From positions 1 to 11,167 of the forward strand of contig JAGGSW010000102.1 in NCBI GenBank assembly GCA_021158895.1: a stretch of DNA of 11,167 nt. The letters run 5' to 3'. Below, piece by piece: positions 6,682 to 11,167 of this stretch. Position numbers and translations under genes: made by a program. Source of the DNA: Candidatus Odinarchaeota archaeon (GTDB taxonomy: Archaea; Asgardarchaeota; Baldrarchaeia; Baldrarchaeales; DXJG01). The notes under the pieces were generated by a model. The model worked only from the letters and a program-made list of their open reading frames with translations. It searched no databases and was not told the DNA's origin. Every line of letters starts with the position of its first letter. Positions within the stretch are counted from its first letter, which is position 1.

Positions 6682-6900
6682 TTGGGTGAAGACAAGGTTG
6701 CAGTATATATTCCTAAAGATTTATACGAGGAAATTAAGAAACGTGTTGATCTAAGTGGCGGAGAATTTAAAAACGTCGAGGAATATGTGGAGTTTGTTTT
6801 AAGAGAAATCGTGAAGGAGGAAGAGGAGGAAGAATTTGAATACACGCCGGAAGAAGAAGAGAAAATAAAGGAAAGACTTCGTGGTTTAGGATATCTTTAG
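6682..6900 (+). CDS. Small ribbon-helix-helix-like protein with acidic ERLR-x-LGY tail
   Basis: The 72-residue product has a short strand VAVYIP, a helix DLYEEIKKRV and a second helix NVEEYVEFVLREIV, the layout of CopG-type ribbon-helix-helix DNA-binding proteins. A run of about six Glu, YTPEEEEKI and the ending KERLRGLGYL follow. The same architecture and tail occur in the protein at 10838-11089. TTG 6682 is preferred, because GGAGG (6668-6672) lies nine bases upstream; ATG 6661 and TTG 6658 are in frame but have no such signal. It follows the hydrolase gene closely and probably shares its message. It may be a transcription factor for this region, or a protein-binding partner of the hydrolase; the sequence does not decide. 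Confidence 0.7.
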   Translation: MGEDKVAVYIPKDLYEEIKKRVDLSGGEFKNVEEYVEFVLREIVKEEEEEEFEYTPEEEEKIKERLRGLGYL

Positions 6901-6902
6901 AC

Positions 6903-6918
6903 ATATTTATGTAAATAT
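6903..6918. terminator. AT-rich dyad between the two converging units
   Basis: ATATTTA and TAAATAT form a 7-bp inverted repeat around TG in the 35-bp gap between the stop codons at 6900 and 6936. With a two-base bulge the stem extends to ACATA/TATATGT. It could act as a bidirectional transcript end, but it is very AT-rich and lacks a following T tract. Confidence 0.25.
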
Positions 6919-6935
6919 ATGTTAAGCTGAGCGTA

Positions 6936-7460
6936 TCAGGTTATGTATTTTAATTCTGTTAGCTTTTCTAAAATTTTTTGAACACATTGCTCTGGGCCCA
7001 TTTTTTCCGTGTCTACTATTACTTCTGGGCTTTCCGGTTCTTCGTAGGGATCTGATATTCCTGTGAAGTTTTTTATTTCTCCCCGTACCGCTTTTTTATA
7101 GAGACCTTTGGGATCTCTTTTCATACATGTCTCTACGGAGCATTTTACGTAGACTTCGATGAATTTTTCTATTAGGTTTCTTGCGTAGTCTCTCATTGCC
7201 CTATATGGTGAAACTAAACTTACTATAACTGCCACTCCATGTTTAGCTAACATCTTAGCTAGATAGGCTACTCTTCTTCCATGTTTTAACCTATCTTCCT
7301 TCGAAAAACCTAGGTCTTGACTTAAACCTTTTCTTAACTCGTCTCCGTCAAGTACTTCTGTGTCCCAGCCAAGTTCCTGTAACTTTTCTTCAAGTTTTCT
7401 TGCAATTGTTGTTTTACCTGATGCAGGTAATCCAGTTAACCACACAACAAAACCTCTCAT
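6936..7460 (-). CDS. cysC: Adenylylsulfate (APS) kinase
   Basis: This enzyme phosphorylates adenosine 5'-phosphosulfate with ATP to make PAPS, the universal sulfuryl donor. At 174 residues it has normal single-domain CysC length. Visible motifs are the P-loop GLPASGKT (10-17), LDGDELR (37-43), GFSKEDR (51-57), SPYR (84-87), the KRDPKGLYKKA segment, and FTGISDPYEEPESPEV, which is diagnostic of APS kinase. Cytoplasmic. ATG 7460 is chosen: GGTG lies six bases upstream, inside the end of the preceding gene, whose stop is only one base away, so translation is probably coupled. A GTG at 7469 would overlap the neighbour and add three residues. It is the last gene of the five-gene minus operon. Together with Sat it completes PAPS synthesis. 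Confidence 0.95.
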   Translation of the reverse strand: MRGFVVWLTGLPASGKTTIARKLEEKLQELGWDTEVLDGDELRKGLSQDLGFSKEDRLKHGRRVAYLAKMLAKHGVAVIVSLVSPYRAMRDYARNLIEKFIEVYVKCSVETCMKRDPKGLYKKAVRGEIKNFTGISDPYEEPESPEVIVDTEKMGPEQCVQKILEKLTELKYIT

Positions 7461-7461
7461 C

Positions 7462-8847
7462 CTATACACCTTTTACAGGTTTTCCTTCCATATCGCTTGG
7501 AGGCTCCATATCCAAAAGATAGAAAATCGTGGGGGCTACATCAAGTATATCTATATCTACTTTCTTCCCACCAAGGTTCTGAGAAGGATCGTAGACGATG
7601 TATATGCCATATTGGCTGTGTACGGCATCATCCGGTCCTGTATCGTTTTCTGGCAGGTAAACTGTTTTGTGCCCGATTGTTCCAGCTGACCTCCAATACA
7701 GGTCGTCGAAGAAAACCATGAGGTCCGGGGGTTCCCCGTTTATTTCTGGGTAGTATTCTTCTGGTTTTATTACTTTTGTTTCTAGTTTTTCCCCATTTGG
7801 CCCTGGTATGTTTTTTATTTTTTCTGCTAATTCGTCTCTTACGTCTTCGTATTCTTCTGGTTTTATTATTCCTTGCGGTTCTCTGCCTTCTACGTTTAGG
7901 AATATTCTTGCGTAGTAGCCTCCCCATCCCCATGCTATGGTTTTCTTCCAATCTACCTCCGCTTTTTCCAATCTTGTTTTTTGTTCAGGATATTTTTTGA
8001 GAGTTAAATACCCTTCTTTTATTAGCCACTCGTTTATGCATAGTGCTCCTTTCATTCTTTTTGCTCCATGGTCGGAAACAACGACGATCTTTGTGTTTTT
8101 TGGAACTATTTTTAGAAGTTCTCCTATTTGCTGGTCTAAATACTTATAGTAGTTTTCGATTACATCACTATATTTGCTGTTTGGTTCGTATAGGTGGTGT
8201 TCTGGGTCGAAAAATTTCCAAAAAGCGTGCTGAACGCGGTCTAAACCTATTTCTACGAACATGAAGAAGTCCCATTCCTTATTTTTAAGCAAATATTTTA
8301 TTATTTTGAACCGTTTTTCTGTCATTTCGTAAAGTCCTTTTATTAGTTTGTCTCTTTCCTCTGTTCTAAACGTTACGTCGAAAATATAGTTTCCAACTAT
8401 TTTCTCGATTTCTTCTCTGAATTCTGGAGGATATGTGTATTGTTTTGCGTTTGTTGGAGTAATGAAACATGATATGAGGTAGCCGTTGAGAGGTTTTGGA
8501 GGATAGGTTGGCGGTACTCCAATAACTATGGATTTTTTACCCTTTTCGCTCAAAATGTTCCATACGGTTTTTTCTTTGATTTTCTGGTAGTTTGCTATCC
8601 ATATGTCTGTGTAAGAATAGTTTTTTCTATGTCTAAAACCATATATTCCTAGTTTTCCGGGGTTTTTGCTTGTTACCATTACCATCCAAGCTGGAATTGT
8701 AATCGGAGGAACACAACTTTTCATTCTTCCATATATTCCATTTTCAACAAGATGTTTTATGTTTGGTAGCTCATCTAAAAACTTGTTAAATAATAATTCG
8801 GGAGGTGCTGCATCTAAACCGATAACTAAAACTTTTGGTTTGTTCAT
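7462..8847 (-). CDS. Alkaline-phosphatase-superfamily hydrolase linked to sulfate activation
   Basis: The 461-residue protein belongs to the same phosphodiesterase/nucleotide pyrophosphatase group as the plus-strand hydrolase, but is only distantly similar to it. The active site looks complete: Asp12 in VLVIGLDAA, nucleophile Thr50 in PPITIPAW, Asp203 and His207 in LDRVQHAF, Asp259-His260 in SDHG, and His410 in DAVHSQYG; ILDVAPTIFYLLDMEPP forms the usual end. No signal peptide is seen, so it is predicted cytoplasmic. The ATG at 8847 follows AAGGGA at modest spacing. It lies 50 bp after the permease gene and one base before cysC. Such placement argues for a substrate in the pathway, for example the by-product PAP, APS/PAPS itself, or a sulfate ester. 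No CysQ-type PAP phosphatase is in the window. Exact reaction unknown. Confidence 0.85.
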   Translation of the reverse strand: MNKPKVLVIGLDAAPPELLFNKFLDELPNIKHLVENGIYGRMKSCVPPITIPAWMVMVTSKNPGKLGIYGFRHRKNYSYTDIWIANYQKIKEKTVWNILSEKGKKSIVIGVPPTYPPKPLNGYLISCFITPTNAKQYTYPPEFREEIEKIVGNYIFDVTFRTEERDKLIKGLYEMTEKRFKIIKYLLKNKEWDFFMFVEIGLDRVQHAFWKFFDPEHHLYEPNSKYSDVIENYYKYLDQQIGELLKIVPKNTKIVVVSDHGAKRMKGALCINEWLIKEGYLTLKKYPEQKTRLEKAEVDWKKTIAWGWGGYYARIFLNVEGREPQGIIKPEEYEDVRDELAEKIKNIPGPNGEKLETKVIKPEEYYPEINGEPPDLMVFFDDLYWRSAGTIGHKTVYLPENDTGPDDAVHSQYGIYIVYDPSQNLGGKKVDIDILDVAPTIFYLLDMEPPSDMEGKPVKGV

Positions 8848-8897
8848 TTTTGTTCCCTTAATTTTATTTGATTGGAAATCTTATTGTCTGGCTATTA

Positions 8898-9656
8898 TTA
8901 TATGAAGATTTTTATAAGAGTTATTATGCCAAGCGTAATGGACGCGTAACCGACTAGATTTTTTAATTTCTTTTCCTTTATCTTTCTAACAGTATAAGCC
9001 GAAAAAGGCGTTGATAAAACGCTTCCCATTATTAGTGGCACAACTACATTCCAGCGAATCATAACGCGAGTAGCTATGTAAATTAGACCGCTTGCTAGAC
9101 ATGTTACTGCTTCTGCTAGGGTTGTTCTTCCAATAGCATGTTTACTTTCAGTTCCACTCAGTATTTGCCCACACGTGAGGATTGGACCGTATCCTCCACC
9201 GCTTATTCCTTTGTTAAAAGAGCTAATTAGCCCTAGGCCAAGGATTTTCTTCCATGAAAAGTTAGTTTTAACCTTGACTATTAGAGTTAGGATTCCAACT
9301 GTTAAAACCATGCTTCCGATGTATATTCTTAGTATGAAGCTTGATAGTCTTATAGCTACTAAGACTGCTGTTGTCGCACCTATTATGCCGCATATTGCAA
9401 GAACAGAGGTTACTTTAGTGTCTATGGATCCAAGGTTGAAATTTACATTTTTAAATTTGTGATGGAAGAATGATGCTACTAATCCTGAGGAGAGTTGAGA
9501 TATGAGAACTGCTGGTACAGCTTGTAATGGTTGAATTCCAATTATTAGGAGAAGTGGAGTTAGGGTGGTTCCGTAGCCCATTCCTATCGATGAATCTATA
9601 TATTCGCAGATAAATGCTAATATTGTGATGATTAAGAAAAAGGTTGTTTTAGTCAT
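8898..9656 (-). CDS. TauE/SafE (TSUP) family membrane permease
   Basis: This 252-residue polytopic protein is almost entirely hydrophobic, with about eight predicted helices, the normal length and layout of the TauE/SafE (DUF81) family. The internal duplication typical of the family shows as two glycine-rich motifs, DSSIGMGYGTTLTP (21-34) and FNKGISGGGYGP (147-158), each near the start of one half. Members move sulfite, sulfoacetate, sulfate or other organosulfur anions, in either direction. Between sat and a hydrolase of the sulfate-activation operon, sulfate uptake is the simplest guess; no SulP or CysTWA-type sulfate importer is in the window. ATG 9656 lies 16 bp after the sat stop, with GAAGG (9666-9670) as ribosome binding site. 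Confidence 0.88.
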   Translation of the reverse strand: MTKTTFFLIITILAFICEYIDSSIGMGYGTTLTPLLLIIGIQPLQAVPAVLISQLSSGLVASFFHHKFKNVNFNLGSIDTKVTSVLAICGIIGATTAVLVAIRLSSFILRIYIGSMVLTVGILTLIVKVKTNFSWKKILGLGLISSFNKGISGGGYGPILTCGQILSGTESKHAIGRTTLAEAVTCLASGLIYIATRVMIRWNVVVPLIMGSVLSTPFSAYTVRKIKEKKLKNLVGYASITLGIITLIKIFI

Positions 9657-9672
9657 ATTTATTTGCCTTCTA

Positions 9673-10824
9673 TTATTCTACAAATGGGTTTTCCCATTTT
9701 AATATTATTTCTGCGATTTCTGGTCTCATTATTTCTTTTGGTGGTTTTTTGCCTTGTTGTAAAAGTTTTCTTATCATTGTTCCGCTGAATCTTACTCGAT
9801 ATTCTTCGGGATGCGGACATGTTTTTTCGTTTGCCATGCCGCCGCATTTTTTGCATATGAAGAATTCTTTGAAGAATATTGGAACTATTCCTAGGTCTGG
9901 GAATTCATCGAATATTTCTTGGGCGGCGTATGGTGGGTAGAAGTTTCCTACTCCTGCGTGGTCTCTTCCAACTATGAAGTGGGTGCATCCAAAGTTTTTT
10001 CTTACGATTGCGTGGAATATTGCTTCTCTTGGCCCTGCGTATCGCATTTCTGTTCGCAGTATTGCGAGCACTGCTCTGTCTTTAAGATAGTAGTGTTTTA
10101 TTAGTTCTTCGTAAGCTGCTAAAATTACTTCGTCTTTGAAGTCTCCCTTCTTCTTTTTCCCGATTACTGGGTTTATGAATAGCCCATCTGTAAATGTTAG
10201 GGCTGTTTTTTGCACGTATTCGTGACCTATGTGTGGTGCATTTCTTGTTTGAAATCCTACTACTGTTCTCCAACCCTTTTCTTTGAAAAGTATCCTCGTT
10301 TCTACGGGCCATAGAGTGTACTTGTAGTAAGGGTTTTTTGAATGGTCTAATAGGTCTATTTTTCCTCCTATGAGTTTCTCTTTCATTTGGTATGTTTTTG
10401 CTACTCCTGGGTGTGCTGGATCTTTTACTCCGAATACTTTTTCTGCATGTTTTTCTTTATCGTAGCCGTAGATTTCTTCTATGTGGAGTATGGCTATAGG
10501 TTTATCTTCCTCCAAGGATAATATTGTTATATCGTCTCCTTCTTTCACCGATTTTATTTCTTCTTCGCTAACATCTATTACGATGGGTATTGTCCATGGA
10601 AGGTCGTTGGATAATCTCATGTTTTCTAGAACGTTTAAGTAGTCTTCTTGCGTCATTGGGCCTTCTAGTGGGCTGAAAACTCCGTGAGCAATATTTTCGA
10701 GGTCTTTGATGTATTCGTTTGTTATTTTTATTTTTGGCAGTTCTAAGGCTTCTTCTAACCTTTTTTCTCTTTCTTTACCTTTTAATACTCTGTTTATGAG
10801 TTTTCCTCCGTGTGGCGGCGGCAT
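9673..10824 (-). CDS. sat: Sulfate adenylyltransferase (ATP sulfurylase)
   Basis: The enzyme joins sulfate and ATP to adenosine 5'-phosphosulfate and pyrophosphate. The 383-residue protein is the single-chain Sat type. It opens with PPPHGGKLINR, as in archaeal and sulfur-oxidiser enzymes. The catalytic motifs are QTRN (192-195) followed by HIGH (198-201), then GRDHAGVG (286-293) and RFSGTMIR (345-352). A zinc site is formed by Cys324, Cys327, Cys336 and His338. All key residues are present and there is no fused kinase domain; the kinase is encoded separately four genes on. ATG 10824 follows GGAGGT at ideal spacing, overlapping the stop of the small gene before it (13 bp gap). No aprAB, dsr or APS/PAPS reductase gene is nearby, so use of APS for PAPS is favoured over respiration. 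Confidence 0.96.
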   Translation of the reverse strand: MPPPHGGKLINRVLKGKEREKRLEEALELPKIKITNEYIKDLENIAHGVFSPLEGPMTQEDYLNVLENMRLSNDLPWTIPIVIDVSEEEIKSVKEGDDITILSLEEDKPIAILHIEEIYGYDKEKHAEKVFGVKDPAHPGVAKTYQMKEKLIGGKIDLLDHSKNPYYKYTLWPVETRILFKEKGWRTVVGFQTRNAPHIGHEYVQKTALTFTDGLFINPVIGKKKKGDFKDEVILAAYEELIKHYYLKDRAVLAILRTEMRYAGPREAIFHAIVRKNFGCTHFIVGRDHAGVGNFYPPYAAQEIFDEFPDLGIVPIFFKEFFICKKCGGMANEKTCPHPEEYRVRFSGTMIRKLLQQGKKPPKEIMRPEIAEIILKWENPFVE

Positions 10825-10837
10825 TTTCCAACCTCCA

Positions 10838-11089
10838 TTAATCTATGTATCCGAGGGCTCTTAATCTTTCTTTTATTTCTTCTTCCTCTTCCTCTGAGAA
10901 GACTTCTTTTTCTTCTTCCATTTTTGCGAGATATTCTCTTATTATGTGAGTTACAAAACTTGATACTGAGGTGAATTCGGTTTCCTTTATTTTTTCTTCA
11001 AGTTTTTTGTACAGGGTTGTTGGTATTGAAATTGAAGTAAAATTCTTAGGTTTAGATTTTTCTTCCGTCATCTTTACCATCACTTCCAT
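10838..11089 (-). CDS. Small ribbon-helix-helix-like protein with acidic ERLR-x-LGY tail, operon leader
   Basis: This 83-residue protein has strand FTSISIP, helix TTLYKKLEEKI and helix SVSSFVTHIIREYLA, the layout of CopG-type ribbon-helix-helix DNA-binding proteins. An acidic stretch and the ending IKERLRALGYID follow. It is a paralogue of the product at 6682-6900; the two share the layout and the last 15 or so residues. As first gene of the sulfate-activation operon it is a good candidate for an autoregulator. An inverted repeat lies just upstream of its TATA box. Starts at ATG 11089, 11080 and 11071 are all possible; the predicted transcription start lies at about 11093, so a leaderless message beginning at 11089 fits. 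None of the three has a strong ribosome binding site. Confidence 0.8.
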   Translation of the reverse strand: MEVMVKMTEEKSKPKNFTSISIPTTLYKKLEEKIKETEFTSVSSFVTHIIREYLAKMEEEKEVFSEEEEEEIKERLRALGYID

Positions 11090-11113
11090 TTAGAAGTGAG
11101 TTAATAAAAGTCA

Positions 11114-11121
11114 TATATAAA
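11114..11121 (-). promoter_or_regulatory. TATA box of the sulfate-activation operon
   Basis: On the minus strand the sequence is TTTATATA, an excellent archaeal TATA match. The expected start point, about 25 bp downstream, is near 11093, only a few bases before the first ATG. It would drive the small gene, sat, the permease, the hydrolase and cysC as one message, since the gaps are 13, 16, 50 and 1 bp. Confidence 0.6.
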
Positions 11122-11123
11122 TT

Positions 11124-11141
11124 TCACGGTTATATGCGTGA
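11124..11141. promoter_or_regulatory. Candidate operator TCACG-N8-CGTGA
   Basis: Two 5-bp inverted half-sites separated by 8 bp sit immediately upstream of the operon's TATA box, over the position where TFB would contact DNA. Short paired half-sites are typical of ribbon-helix-helix operators. The first gene of the operon encodes such a protein, so autoregulation is a reasonable inference. A 5-bp arm can arise by chance. Confidence 0.35.
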
Positions 11142-11167
11142 TATATCAAGAAAATATAAGTGAAAAA

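Noticed and set aside
7628..7951. A 107-codon Arg/Lys-rich frame on the minus strand inside the 461-residue hydrolase gene
   Set aside because: It is an alternative frame of a well-supported gene, and the extreme Arg content is what a shifted reading of GAA/GAG-rich codons produces.
9673..10824. Sat as part of dissimilatory sulfate reduction
   Set aside because: The operon contains CysC and a permease but no aprAB, qmo, dsr or pyrophosphatase gene, so activation toward PAPS fits better; this holds only within the window.
1..11167. CRISPR array, tRNA, rRNA or insertion sequence
   Set aside because: I found no regularly spaced repeats, no tRNA-like cloverleaf sequence, no conserved rRNA stretch and no transposase or terminal inverted repeats.

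Overview
The window reads as archaeal chromosome: AT-rich DNA, archaeal TATA-like elements (TTTATATA types) upstream of genes, mixed Shine-Dalgarno signals (GGTGAG, GGAGG, GAGG), several likely TTG starts, and a DUF1616 protein, a family typical of archaea. I cannot fix the lineage from the sequence alone; an uncultivated Bathyarchaeia-like or euryarchaeal genome would fit. No rRNA, tRNA, CRISPR array, insertion sequence or phage gene is visible.

Left part (1-4764), a cell-surface / glycan region. A possible gene tail (3-59) and a doubtful 46-codon ORF (201-341) come first. Next is a divergent pair reading out of one 117-bp control region: a membrane protein with a winged-helix-like N-terminus and the DUF1616 transmembrane module (338-922, minus), and a larger membrane protein (1040-2059, plus). 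The C-terminal ectodomain of the second resembles the extracytoplasmic half of long DUF1616 proteins and carries six N-glycosylation sequons. Two glycosyltransferases follow: a GT4-type enzyme (2206-3414, minus) and a GT2-type enzyme (3964-4764, plus). They are separated by about 540 bp in which I find no convincing gene.

Right part (4939-11167), a sulfate-activation region built of two converging transcription units. The plus unit (5059-6900) encodes an alkaline-phosphatase-superfamily hydrolase and then a small ribbon-helix-helix-like protein. The minus unit (11089 down to 6936) is a tight five-gene operon: a second small ribbon-helix-helix-like protein, ATP sulfurylase (Sat), a TauE/SafE-type permease, a second alkaline-phosphatase-superfamily hydrolase, and adenylylsulfate kinase (CysC). 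Sat plus CysC turn sulfate into APS and then PAPS, the sulfuryl donor. No reductase of the assimilatory or dissimilatory route is in the window. The natural reading is PAPS supply for sulfation, plausibly of surface glycans made by the neighbouring glycosyltransferases; that link is inference.

The most unusual point is the symmetry of the two converging units. Each pairs one cytoplasmic alkaline-phosphatase-superfamily hydrolase with one small ribbon-helix-helix-like protein, and both small proteins end in the same acidic tail followed by ERLR-x-LGY. Perfect or near-perfect inverted repeats lie just upstream of the TATA boxes of both units and could be operators.
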